Assembly: GCA_037953745.1 (NCBI GenBank) | Contig: JBAKBP010007463.1 | Location: forward strand, 1-64,000 | Direction of reading: 5' to 3' | Length of the DNA stretch: 64,000 nt | From: Lithodes maja | Lineage: Eukaryota; Arthropoda; Malacostraca; Decapoda; Lithodidae | Part shown: positions 51,975 to 63,314 of the stretch, in pieces | Layout: every line of letters starts with the position of its first letter | How positions within the stretch are numbered: position 1 is the stretch's first letter | Position numbers and translations under genes: made by a program | The notes under the pieces: generated by a model | The model's input: only the letters and a program-made list of their open reading frames with translations | The model's database searches: none | Told to the model about the DNA's origin: nothing

Positions 51975-54900
51975 ATGGATAAAAACGATAAAGAGACACC
52001 GTCTAGTGGGGTGCTGATCAAAGCCCCTAAAAATCAAAGGGCGGGACTTCGGGGAGTATTAAATAGGCTAATAGTGGACTTAAACACTTTCATCACTACT
52101 GCTGATCTAGAGGAATTGGAGGCCAGATTAGATAACGTCCAGGCTACCCACGGTCGTATTACGGCTCTGAGTGAGGTGATTGTGGCTGACATGATAGAGG
52201 AGGAAGAGATAATTACAGAGTGTGATAATCGCGCCCTCTATGACGAACCTGTCTTTAGAGCGAAGCGCCTATTACAGCGTGCTGTCGCAAGTAAGAAGGG
52301 AGGCGATAATGAGGCCCATAGAAGGGCTGACCCAAAACATACTGTACACCTCCCAAAGCTCAATCTTCCTACATTTGGGGGCAAGTTAACCGAGTGGTTA
52401 GCTTTCTGGGACGTATTTCGATCTGCGGTTCATGAATCCTCTTTGGATAATGTCCGCAAGTTTCACTATCTGAAGGGACAAATGGAAGGAGAGGCCTTAC
52501 ATTTAATAGAGGGTTTTGCAGTAGTGGGTGGTAGTTATCTTGAAGCGGTACACTTATTAGAGTCCACATACGGGGATAGAGAGCAGTTGAAGATGGCCCA
52601 TGTCGTTGCCTTGTTGGGGCTCGCAGAACCACAGTATAAGGTTGATGAGTTGACAAACTTCAGGGCAAATATGGAGTGCCATACTCGATCGCTAGACACC
52701 CTAGGGCTTACCACGCAGGAAATGATAGTCATTATCTTGCGGCAGAAGCTTCCTATGGCAATACTTGATAAGGTAAGATCATTTGAACTGGGGGAGTTCA
52801 AAACTCAGTTCAGCAAGGAGATCAATAATCTACAGTTGAACAAAGGGAGAATGTATGTGTCGGGAGGGAGTGAGAATGTGGAGAAGAGGGGAACAATAAG
52901 CATGACAGTGGGGACTAAAGTAAAGAAAGAGGGTGTGTATAAGAAACCTGCTCAGATTCTATGTAAGCTATGTAACAACAAACATAAATGGAGTTTCTGC
53001 ATAAAATACCCGACAAATGAGACAAAACTAGCACAGGCGAAAAGATTGAAGCTATGTGTAGGTTGTCTAAGTGGGGAACATGGTAAGCAGGGACAATGTA
53101 CTGCTACATACTTAAGGCCCTGTCGCCACTGCAAAGGACATCACTTTGATAAGTTGTGTCCTACAGCAGATAAAGTCAAAGACGTCAAAACAGAGGGTAC
53201 TACAACTGTGACACTAGGTAGCACGCAAGACACCACTATATTGCCCACAATACAGATTCCCATGGAAGGTAATGACATTAACAAAGTTTGTCGGGTACTT
53301 CTAGATCAAGGATCTCAACGTTCCTTTATAAAGAGGTCCATACTAGTGGGATTGAAGCACCGAATCGTAGGGGCTGAGACTCTTCGATTACAGGGCTTCA
53401 CAGGGGTTACTGATAAACAAGACTACGAGATAGCGGAGATTTCATATTTCTATCGTAAAAACCGGTACTTTATGACTTGTATCGTAGTAGACACCCTACC
53501 AGAATATGTATCTGTGGGTGTGAAGAAGGTGGAACACGCATTACGTAGCAAAGGGGTTAACTTGTCAGATCCCATGGGAAATCAGAGTGAGGTGCATGTT
53601 CTACTTGGTGTAGATCATTATTATGAAGTAGTATACCCTGGATTTAAAAAGATGTGTGGTGTAGTTTTAATCCCCACTAAATTTGGATACTGCATGAGCG
53701 GAAAGGTGCATACTACACAGTCAAAGGTCCTGGTCGACACGGTCTCGATATATAGAGTCAATGTAACCGCGGCAGAGGAGTTGGGAAGGGAGGATTCCCA
53801 ACCTAGTGACCCTAAGATGGCTGCCGAGTTCGACCTGGAACGACTGTGGAGATTGGATCACATAGGCATTAATCCTATGGAGACTGATTATGACTCGGAA
53901 GTTGCGCTACAAAGGTTTGACGAGTCTGTGTGCTACTGTGCCTCAGACAAGCAATATAAAGTTAGTTTACCCTGGAAGAACAGTGAGATAAGCCTGCCTA
54001 CCAACTATGGTTTGGCATTAGGTCGCTTGCGCGCATTGCAGCGGAAATTGTCTAATGAACCGAGCACGCGCCAGGCGTATGACGATGTATTTCGGAGTTA
54101 TGAGGATAGGGGCTTTATAGAGAGAGTCGATGTCAGGGAACCGTGTAAGAAGGGTAGGGTTCACTATCTGGCCCATCATGGGGTAAAGAAAGACAGCGTC
54201 ACCACACCAATACGGGTGGTGTATGACTGTTCTGCCCACCAAGGACAACAACCCAGTCTAAATGACTGCCTGTTGACAGGTCCGTCCATGGTGTCGGACC
54301 TGTCCCAACATCTATTGCGGTTTAGGCTGGGGAAGTATGCCTATACCAGTGACATCGAGAAGGCATTCTTGATGGTAAAGCTAATGGAGGAAGATAGAGA
54401 TGTTACCCGCTTTCTTTGGTTCGGCGACATTAGCGACTCTGAAAGTCCCATCATAATATACCGTTTTCGGGTTGTACTCTTTGGGGCCACTTGCTCGCAG
54501 TTTTTGTTAAATGCCACAATCAGAAAACATCTAGCTGACACTCATGAGGACACAAGTAAACTATCTCGCGGATTATACATTGACAATTTGCAGGGTACTA
54601 GCGATAGTCAAAATGATTTGTTATGTGCATACTGGCAAGCACGCAGATTGTTTGCGGATGCACATCTATTTCTCCGCGAGTGGGTTACTAATAGTGAAGA
54701 TCTTCAGAGTTTAATACAGGTGGATGGTACGGCATCTCTTTACCAGGAAAAGTCCAGAAATTTGGGGATGATCTGGCAACCTAAACATGACATACTAACT
54801 TTTCAAACAAGGTCTTTTGCTCAGCAGACAGGAGCGCACACCAAAAGAAGTCTGTTGAGCAAAGTTGCGCAATTTGTTGATCCTTTGGGTCTAGCATTAC

Positions 54901-55190
54901 CTGTTACCATAAGAGCTAGGATTCTAATGCAGGAAGTTTGGAGACGTAAAATAGGATGGGATGACAGTTTGCCTGAGGACCTGAATGACCAAGGGACATT
55001 GTTGTTGAATGAATATGCCATCCTATGTACTAAACCTATACCTCGTAAAGTGGCGGCGTTCGGTGACGTTACGTTACACACGTTTTGCGATGCTAGCGCC
55101 ACGGCATACGGGGTAGCCATATATGTTGTTACTTCATTTGGGGCACATTTAGTTACAGCCCGGGCCAAGGTAGCCCCGGTTAAAAGGTAA
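51975..55190 (+). pseudogene. BEL/Pao Gag-protease-RT-RNase H polyprotein, frame-broken at its 3' end
   Basis: A 1071-codon frame starts at the ATG at 51975. Residues about 115-265 are a DUF1759-type Gag (LPKLNLPTFGGKLTEWLAFW). Cys/His knuckles fall at about 325-400 (CKLCNNKHKWSFC, CRHCKGHHFDKLC). A retropepsin-like LLDQGSQRSF sits near 445. The BEL-type RT region (RVVYDCSAHQGQQPSLNDCL, then YTSDIEKAFLMVKL, then YIDN near 865) precedes the first RNase H block (HTFCDASATAYGVAIY near 1035). The RT box reads YIDN instead of the common YVDD. A TAA at 55188 results from an apparent one-base loss just before the PKMELTA block, which continues in another frame. Confidence 0.85.
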
Positions 55191-56638
55191 CTATCCCTAA
55201 AATGGAATTGACTGCCATGCTGCTATTAGCACGTCTGGTGCAACATGTACGCGCAGCATACGAGAGCAAATTAAATATTGAAATCGTTCATGTATGGTGC
55301 GATAGTCAGGTCGCACTCAACTGGATACATAGCAAGAAGTCTCTGCCAGTTTATGTGCGGAATAGGGTAGATGAGATTAGAGCCCTTTTGCCAGACGTTG
55401 CTTATCATTATGTAAATACAAAAGAAAACCCTAGTGATCTCATAACTAGGGGTATAACGGCTAGCCAGTTAATGAAGTCCGAATTGTGGTGGCATGGTCC
55501 AAAGTGGCTGCTCCATGAAAGTGAATGGACGATATGGCATGCTGTTGGTGAGGGACTTCTGCCACTGGAAACAGTGGCAGTTACAGCCCAACCAAATGAG
55601 CCACCGGGTCCTATCATGAAGTGGGCAAGATTCGGTGACTATAATAAACTAGTCAGAGTTGTAGCTTGGGTGTTGCGATATGTATCCAATCTCAAGCTTA
55701 AAGTAACGGGCCAACTCTGCAACAGGGGTCACAACATTGATGCTCGTGAATTTAAAGCAGCTGAAGTAACTTTGATCAAATGGGTTCAAGTAGAAACCTT
55801 TTCCAATGAATTAGAATCCTTGAAAAGCTCGAATAAGACATTAATGCCTAATATAGTGCGTCAACTACGGTTGCACCTAGACAATGGCCTCATCAGGTGT
55901 GAGGGTCGCCTGAAGTGGTCGGGTGTACCAGACGGCACAAACCGACCTATACTTATGCCAACAAGACATCACGTTACTGATCTATTGATCATACGTGCAC
56001 ATAGGGAAGTAAAACACTACAGAGTATGTCATATTATATCAAATTTACGTCTCACATGGTGGATACCCAGAGTTCGACAAGTAGCTCGACGCGTAGTGAG
56101 AAAGTGTGTAATATGCCAGAGACTAAAGGGTAAACCATATGCAACTGGACCAGCTCCACCTCTACCTGAATGCCGTGTAAAGCACGTAGAACCTTTCCAA
56201 GCGGTAGGATTAGATTACACAGGGGCATTGAAGACGAGGGAGCATGAGAAGGTTTATATATTATTGTTTACCTGTGCGACGTCTCGAGCGGTACACCTAG
56301 AACTATGTGATAATATGTCTAGCGAAGAATTTATGCTGGCGTTCAGACGGTTTTGTGCCCGTCGTTCATTCCCTCAACTCATTCTTAGCGACAATGCTCC
56401 CACTTATGTCCAAGCATCAAAATATCTAAAGGATAGGAGTAGTGATCCTACTGTTATCACTTTTTTGCGAGAGAAGAAGTGCGAATGGAGGTTCATTCCA
56501 GTTAAGGCACCTTGGTTTGGTGGAATGTGGGAACGATGTGTCGGCATAGTAAAGTCAGGACTAAGAGCGGTTGTAGGACGTGCTCTATTAAAGAAAAGTG
56601 AGTTGACGACAGTCCTCACAGAGATGAGGCAGTCGTGA
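55191..56638 (+). pseudogene. BEL/Pao RNase H end and integrase, frame-shifted
   Basis: It begins in a new frame with PKMELTAMLLLARL and continues through RNase H (VHVWCDSQVALNWIHS, TKENPSDLITRG). The integrase zinc region follows (HREVKHYRVCHIISNLR.., CVICQRLKGKPYATGP) and then the integrase core: AVGLDYTGAL, LILSDNAPTY and a Glu in PWFGGMWERCVG. A TGA at 56636 comes from another one-base slip before VNDRPLTFV, which resumes downstream. Confidence 0.85.
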
Positions 56639-57261
56639 ATGATCGCCCGCTTACATTTGTGTACACCGACCTGCAAGAACCACTACCATTAGCGCCAGCT
56701 CACTTGCTATATGGAAAACCATTGACTGCGTTTCCATCTGATTTTCAGTCCATAGTAGAGTTAGAGGATCCCTCGTTGTACTCTGAGGTAGCGGTGTCTA
56801 AGAGATACCAGTATATATCCAGGATAATCGAGGATTTTAGGAAACGGTGGATTAGTGAATATCTGCTAGCATTGAGGGAAAGGAGTGTTACTCCCTCTGG
56901 TAGACCAACGGCACCTACAGTTGGTGAAGTTGTTTTAATTAAAGAAGATAGTCCTCGTTTATACTGGAAATTAGGCCGCGTATTGGAGGTATACAAGGGG
57001 GCAGACTCTGTAGAGCGGGTGGCGCTATTGAAGACAGCCACTGGAACTACTGTTCGTCCTATCGCATGTTTGTACGCTTTGGAGCTCGATTCCGCATTGC
57101 AATCTGAGGCTCCACCTGTTATTGCTGGGTCCGAGGATTCTCAAAGGAACGACTCACCTCTTACTGATGGTGATCATGCTCGGACCGGGACGCGTCCCAG
57201 ACGCGCTGCTGCTGGCGCCGTCGACTTGTGGCGTCAGAAGATAGCCTCTGGGCAACTTTAG
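56630..57261 (+). pseudogene. BEL/Pao integrase C-terminal (DUF5641-like) region
   Basis: The frame starts NDRPLTFVYTDLQEPLPLAP. It has RRWISEYLLALRERS and VGEVVLIKEDSPRLYWKLGR with a downstream VRPIACLYALE block, all typical of the DUF5641 tail of BEL/Pao integrases. It ends at the TAG at 57259. A purine-rich GTGGGGGGAGTG polypurine tract lies just before the right LTR. Confidence 0.8.
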
Positions 57262-57300
57262 GTTTAAGGTGGGGTTCAGGTCTTTTTTGTGGGGGGAGTG

Positions 57301-58096
57301 TATCGTATAAATACGATAGAATATGACTCTTTTGTGATCTCGTATGTCTCTGTGACGTCACGATCTCTCCTACAGCACGACGTAGGATGAGTAGATCGTA
57401 TATTATAAGATTGTAAATAAGTTAAGTTATAAAAGGCCTAATATGCTATTAAGCAATATTGCCATGGTCTTATGTAGTATATATGAATTTATCGTATATA
57501 TTAATATAATTTATCGTATAGAGCAACCTAAATGCGGTACGATAATTTGGGCTCCTGGCGGTTTGCCAAGGCAGCAAGGTGTGCTTTTGAGGTACGCCAG
57601 AGCCTTCACGAACACCAACCAGTTAACATCCAATTTTCCGCCCTCAGTTGATCGTGCTTTTGTGCCTGTAATCACAATACACATACAGCAATACACTCAG
57701 CTACACCATCACGACGCTCTCATCGACATCATGACTGACTGATAGATAAGCATACATTATAATAATCATGTCCATTCCCATGTAATCATTTATTCTTTCT
57801 TTAACTTGACTGGAGTCTTGGGACCGAAGTCTCGTTCCCCATTGTCCACCACCATATTGGGTAAAACGTTCTCCCTTGCCTCATTGCCACGTGGAACTAT
57901 TGGTGAGTTAATTCCTGGATAATATTAACCCTTATAACCTTACCCTATATATACATTTATTATGTGAGACCTTTGGATATAAATTAGCTTGTTTCAGATT
58001 GAATTCAATTTAGATATAGAGTAGTTTTCATTTAGATTGATTTATTTGATTCATTATAGCTTAGTAATATTTAACTTCCATTGATAGTTTACCACA
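57301..58096 (+). repeat. 3' LTR of the BEL/Pao element
   Basis: 796 bp, same start and end as the 5' LTR. Differences by eye include CACGATC for CACAATC near 57361, GACTGGAG for GACTCGAG, CCACCACCATATTGGG for CCACCGCCATATTGGA, CTGGATAA for CTGGCTAA and one T fewer near 58041. The 99-codon ATG frame is at 57443-57742. Confidence 0.88.
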
Positions 58097-58101
58097 ATCG
58101 C

Positions 58102-58544
58102 TATTGTTAGAGGATTTTATGCAGATTAGTTAGGAACATTTGTAGTCAGAGTGCAAGTGTCAATAGTGTTAACACGTAAGAGATTCATAAAGGTTTTTCA
58201 AAATTTGACTAAATTCGTCATGTGTTACCATGATTAACATACTGTATATTATATTGTATCGTCGTATTAATGGCGATCAACTAGATTTTAATATAATTGA
58301 CATTATGACAATATGTGCATCATTCTACAGAGACTGATTGTAAAAGAATATCTCCAAATATATGTAAATATTTCTATAAACCAATATCGTATATTACGGA
58401 TTATTCTATGGTATCTATATTAACGCTATAATTCGTCTAAGGTAGTAATCAACATCTGTAGCAAATATATCGTTGATCATAATACAGTATATTAATGCAT
58501 ACTTAATTGACTTAGTTGTACAAGTTAAACAACTTCATGTACGT
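58102..58544. other. No gene recognised
   Basis: AT-rich flank between the BEL/Pao element and the next LTR-like sequence. It was next to CR1 copy 2 before BEL insertion. Confidence 0.5.
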
Positions 58545-58740
58545 TGTTACGACTGACAGCAGAAGCTTCTAGTCCTTGGACTAACACAGACTATTAAATA
58601 CACAGCCCCTCCGTAGCCTCAAGTCGTAACACAGCCTATCGCAACAGAACAGAGCTCATTCGCAACTTCCAGGCTCTCTGGGGACCAAAGGTGCACACAA
58701 TCCCCGAACTGGTTCCGTTACACAAACAATGCAAATAACT

Positions 58741-60738
58741 AAGTAGGAAAATGAAATCAGCGAAAACTAATTATTTTCACAATAAGGCAGAGGAATATCA
58801 GAATAACCCAAAGAAACTATGGAGGCACCTAAAAACAACAGGCTACAGCAACAAGACAAGGGATTCGTCTTACACTAATATTGCTCTCACCATTAATGAT
58901 CAGGTTTGCCACGATAAACGACAAATTTCAACCTATTTCAACTCCTTCTTCACTTCCATAGCAAACACACTTGCACAGAACCTACCTCAACCTCTCAATA
59001 AGTACACGACAACAACAGCCACCTTTCGTAATTTCTACAGAGATAAAGACATACACCCGAACACATTTGGATTGCAAAATGTTACACCAAAATACACTTT
59101 TGACTAGCTGTCTAACCTAAATGTACATAAAAGCACAGGACCAGACAAAATTCCTGCCAAATTTCTACGAGATGGAGCCATTGGTATAGCAGGCCCCCTA
59201 ACCCACATCATCAACTTGTCAATTAACACCAACACTGTACCTGCTGAACTGAAGGAAGCTATTGTAACCCCCTATTTAAGAAAGGAAATAAACTAGAAGT
59301 TGGCAACTACAGACCAGTTAGCATATTATGTGTTGTATCTAAAATCCTTGAAAGAGCGGTATACACCCAAATTGAATACTACCTCAAACAAAATTATCTA
59401 TTCTATAAGTTTCAATCAGGTTTCAGATGCAAGTACTCAACAGACTCCTGTCTCACTTAATGGATCACATTCGTAAAGAAATGTCTAAAGGTAACTACAC
59501 CGGTATGGTTCTTCTTGATCTACAAAAAGCGTTTGACACAGTAGACCATGATATCCTATGTAATAAACTACAAGCAATGGGCATAGGGTCTGTGAACTGG
59601 TTTAAATCTTATCTTAGTGGTAGAACCCAAAGAGTCAAAATTGATGATAATATATCTGATCCCAAGCCAATTAACTGTGGGGTCCCGCAGGGAAGCATCC
59701 TTGGTCCCTTACTCTTTCTCTGTTATGTGAACGACATGGAACTGAGCGTCTCGTGTAAATTATTACTGTATGCAGACGACAGCGTGCTTCTGGTTTCAGG
59801 AAAAGACCCAATAAGTATTGCCGCTTCACTTTCAAAAGAACTAGAGACATGTAGTGAATGACTAGTGGAAAATAGACTATCTCTTCACCTGGGCAAGACG
59901 GAAGCCATCTTATGTGGAACAAAACGCAAACTGAAAGACATTGTGGGCTTCTCGGTCAACTGTAATGATATTCCTATAACAACAGTGTCACAAGTTAAAT
60001 ATCTCTGACTAAAACTGGACGCGAGTTTGTCAGGTGAAACAATTTTGGAATCTATCCTGAGTAAGTGTAGAGCACGTATAAAATACCTGTATAGACAGGT
60101 GGGATGCTTGCCCGCGGCGACCAAAAAAACTCTCTGCCAAGCGCTTGTTCAATGTAATTTTGACTATTCTGTGTCATCCTGGTACTCTGCATCATCTAAA
60201 TCAGCACAGCACAAACTTCAGGTCACTCAAAATAAAATGGTTAGGTTCATGCTGAACCTAGGACCCAGATCACATGTTGGCCAGGAACAACTTCAGTCAC
60301 TAGGTATGCTCAATGTCTCTGACAGGGCCAAACAAATCAGGCTCACTAATGCCTTCAAAATTTTCTATGACAGAGCACCAGAGTATCTAAAGAATGATTT
60401 TGTTAAAGCAAATGAGAGGAGTGGACATAATACAAGAAACAGGATGATTAATTTTAAGGTCCCGAGAATCCAAGGACAGGGTAAGCAAACATTCTTCTTC
60501 ACTGCCATCAAAGACTGGAACGACTTACCCCAGTCAGTCCGTGAAAAGAGAACACTGTATTCCTTCAGACGTAGCCTGAAGGAACACCTGAACCGGACAG
60601 CTGCAAGAAGGGAGCACCAAGCTTATGTCTACTACTAAATACGACATAAGAGATAGACAAACCAAACTGAAATGATTACTGATTACGGATTACTGATATT
60701 TATTATCAGGGTATCTTAAAATAACCCCCTAGAAATAC

Positions 60739-60770
<32 letters not shown>

Positions 60771-60959
60771 TGCCTCCCCATTTCCCCAGCTAACCTAATC
60801 TCACAAGAACCCCAATGGAAATACGCCTAACGGCCTTATTGGGCTATCCTTAGTTGGAATTATGCAAGGCTGGTACATGTCATATTTTGTATTATACTAT
60901 GTGGTACCAACTCTGTAAATTGCTAACTGAATAAATATTATTATTATTATTATTATTAT
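58741..60959 (+). mobile_element. 5'-truncated LINE (CR1/L2-Jockey type) with (ATT)n tail
   Basis: A plus-strand insert with a 5-bp duplication TAACT (58736-58740, 60960-60964) and a clean (ATT)n tail at about 60935-60959. It starts in the region before RT and runs to the 3' end. A second, shorter copy is at 35252-35778 (minus strand). A T run lies at 60747-60771 in the 3' UTR. Confidence 0.85.
58751..60638 (+). pseudogene. LINE reverse transcriptase with several breaks
   Basis: Segments in order: KSAKTNYFHNKAEEYQNNPKKLWRHL (58751-59107), STGPDKIPAKFLRDGA (about 59135), motif A GMVLLDLQKAFDTVDHDILC with SGRTQRV, CGVPQGSILGPLLF and the catalytic LLYADDSVLL (59427-59861). A thumb and C-terminus frame (60027-60638) ends WNDLPQSVREKRTLYSFRRSLKEH.. 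. Stops at 59105, 59296, 59859 and 60008 and a frame change near 59290 make it a pseudogene. No endonuclease is present. Confidence 0.8.
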
Positions 60960-61224
60960 TAACTGGAATCCCTAGTTGTGGTGAAAAGATATCTTGAGCC
61001 ACAACTATCAACAAAACTCAGTATCGAATAGCAATACTGAGGAGGATCCTTCTAAGCTGCACAAAGAAGAGAAAGCTCTGATTTAATATACGTTAATAAA
61101 ATTACGGTAAATACATGCCAACAATGAATGCAAAAATAATGAATCAAGTATCAAGCATAAACGAATGACTCACGGATCAACAAACACCTATCAACCACCA
61201 CCCACCTAAGCTGTCCAAACTATC

Positions 61225-61304
61225 GGTTGGCCTGGGCCGAAGTAATCCTCCCTATAACAGAAAGACTATTGAAGTCCTCCACCCTCTACTTCGAACCAGG
61301 CACC
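61225..61304. other. Hairpin with the same loop words as the Gypsy-LTR hairpin
   Basis: GGT (61225-61227) pairs with ACC (61302-61304). GCCTGG (61230-61235) pairs with CCAGGC (61296-61301). CGAAGTA (61238-61244) pairs with TACTTCG (61287-61293). The loop shares AATCC-CCCT and GAAGTCCTCCACCCTC with 10821-10906. Outer stems differ from the Gypsy copy yet remain paired. Confidence 0.65.
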
Positions 61305-62299
61305 CTAATATTCTGGACTCCAAACTAAATGTATGCACATAAAGAAATACAAAAAATAATACTCGGCTGGTAATCATAGCACACCACTGCAGGAATAAAA
61401 TAAAATCCTAACACTATTATGCCAGCGATGAATATTTTCCTACCCCTCCACCAATACCGAAGTATTCTGGCTACCTTAACATGGCCAAGGTTGCGGTTCT
61501 ACAAACACAGAAAGGAAGAAAACAATATATAGGAAAACATATATAAATCTGCAGTTATAATACGAGGGACGAACACGGCACACAAGCACCCTTAGAATCC
61601 GTCTGGCGTCACGTTGAAACGCTAATAAATGAACAAAGAAGTAAATAAATAAGTATAAACAAATGCCAATATGAGAGAAGCGGAAGGTAGCTGTTGCTCC
61701 TTCGATAACTAAATGTGGACCGACTCGTGTTCAGCTGGTATGCACTGACACCACCAGATGGCTACACATGAACCAGCTTGGCAGATGGTTCCTTATGCAC
61801 AATGGAAGTCTTACTTAAATAATGCAAGTAGGACCACATAGGACTAAACAACTAAATAAAACATGGTTACACAACGCATAATATAATATGCGTGTTACTG
61901 TGAGAATTCGATAGTAAACAAAGCGGAATTTACCTATAAACTCACAAGAGTAAACTTACTTTTCTTGGTTGATAGGGATAGATAGCTCAATGATAGTGGT
62001 AGGAATAGATGGAAGATATAGTGGCCACTAAGAAATAAGAATTAGGATGACTTAGCAGGAAACAGGTGGTTGTATTGGAACGGCTAGAAGGAGATGTTCT
62101 TGAGGTCGTAGCGAAAGCGAGTCTGATTTGTCCAGATTTATTATAATGACAACCCGATATAATAATGGATAATAAACCCATAAAGACTTAATACTAAATA
62201 GTATATATCTTTTATATAGATATACTGTATAACTTAGCCTAATACTGGCGCCAAATTTAAACTTCCGGTATGTTTACTTAACCTAAACTGTCAAGTTAC

Positions 62300-63314
62300 T
62301 TACGTGTCTCGACATATTCCCACCACCAATATATACATTATCGACAATAATCCCGCAGCGATGTTAGATCTCCAAAGCTGTGAAGAGCTAACAGCGGCTC
62401 GGCGAAGAGGTAATCTTCCAACAGGATCGTTACTGGCAGATGTTCCAGCGACCGCTGGTGACATAGGGGTGGAATCGTGAGAGCTAACACCATCACCAGT
62501 GACCGCCGGTCGAGGGATCGAAATGCTTTCGATTTCCTGTTCCAATGGATACAACTTGACGATGGGTCGAGTGGTCAGGCCAGTCTTTGTTCTAATCTGA
62601 ACCACTCTAACCAGATCATCTCGTCCGAGATAGAGTCTAACTACCCTACCAATTTTCCAAACGACACGAGTCATGTATAAGCACAATGTCATTTATCCTT
62701 GGCCATACACTGCTTGATGAGCCTCTTTTAGTCTTATAGACTTCTCGTAGTGATGCCAAGTATTCACTAGACCAACGCCTCCATAGGTCCCGGATCAATT
62801 TATTGATGTAATTGTGCCTGCTGTGTATCGCTGCTTTACTATCGTAACTAGGATCCTGCAGCTCATCTAGCTGAATTAGGTCCTTTGGGAAGTCACCAAG
62901 TCTACGACCTTTAACCAGCATGGATGGAGTAATAGGGCAAGGGTCCTCCAGATCACCCGAGACAAATGTTAAAGGGCGATCATTCACGGTAGCCTCCAGC
63001 TCCAATAGGACAGTAGTTAGTTCCTCGAAGGAGACTAGAGCACGACCCAGTACCTTTTTAAGCCCAGCCTTCACAATACCTATGGCTCTCTCCCAAATAG
63101 CCCCGAACCAAGGCGCACGTGCTGGGATAAAACGCCACTCACATCGGATTTCGGCAAGATGAGCCTGAAGACTGGGATCGCTTTGGATGTTTTCCAAGTG
63201 TCTGGAAGCTCCCACAAATGTAGCAGTTAACCCGGCAAGTGCTGGAAGACTCTTAAGAGTTTCCCCGGGCGACTGCGGGAAGATTCTTAAGATCGTGGGC
63301 CTAAAAAAATCCAT
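62300..63314 (-). pseudogene. BEL/Pao integrase C-terminal end, relic of a second element
   Basis: The minus frame from about 63314 has TATFVGASRHLENIQSD, CEWRFIPARAPWFGAIWER, AIGIVKAGLKKVLGRALVSF, ATVNDRPLTFVSGDLEDPCP and RRWSSEYLASLREV. After a frame break near 62690 it continues IGRVVRLYLGRDDLVRVV and TTRPIVKLYPLE to a stop near 62300. These are the integrase Glu region and DUF5641 tail seen at 56480-57261, but clearly diverged. Everything 5' is missing. A 24-base T run lies beyond the break at 63344-63367. Confidence 0.8.

Larger units (their letters stand above)
50766..58096 (+). mobile_element. BEL/Pao LTR retrotransposon, nearly complete
   Basis: Two LTRs (50766-51562, 57301-58096) flank a gag-pol of BEL/Pao type. 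The 5-bp duplication ATCGC (50761-50765, 58097-58101) fits the superfamily. By eye the LTRs differ at about five bases plus one indel. Pol has two one-base frame breaks (near 55188 and 56625). Domain order Gag, protease, RT, RNase H, integrase with a DUF5641-type C-terminus is standard for the group. It inserted at the 5' end of CR1 copy 2. Confidence 0.92.
58545..62317 (-). mobile_element. LTR-like relic, split by a LINE; probably the 3' LTR of the BEL/Pao relic to its right
   Basis: Its left end is TGTTACGACTGACAGC, like the TGTTACGACC end of the Gypsy LTR at 10559, and it is preceded by ACGT. A ten-base inverted copy AGTCGTAACA lies at 58622-58631. After the LINE (58741-60959) the relic continues to about 62317. 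There, on the minus strand, GGTGGTGGGAA resembles a polypurine tract ending the BEL/Pao pol at 62318. It contains the hairpin at 61225-61304. Two readings are possible: a BEL LTR of about 1.55 kb, or part of a Gypsy LTR. Boundaries are tentative. Confidence 0.5.
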
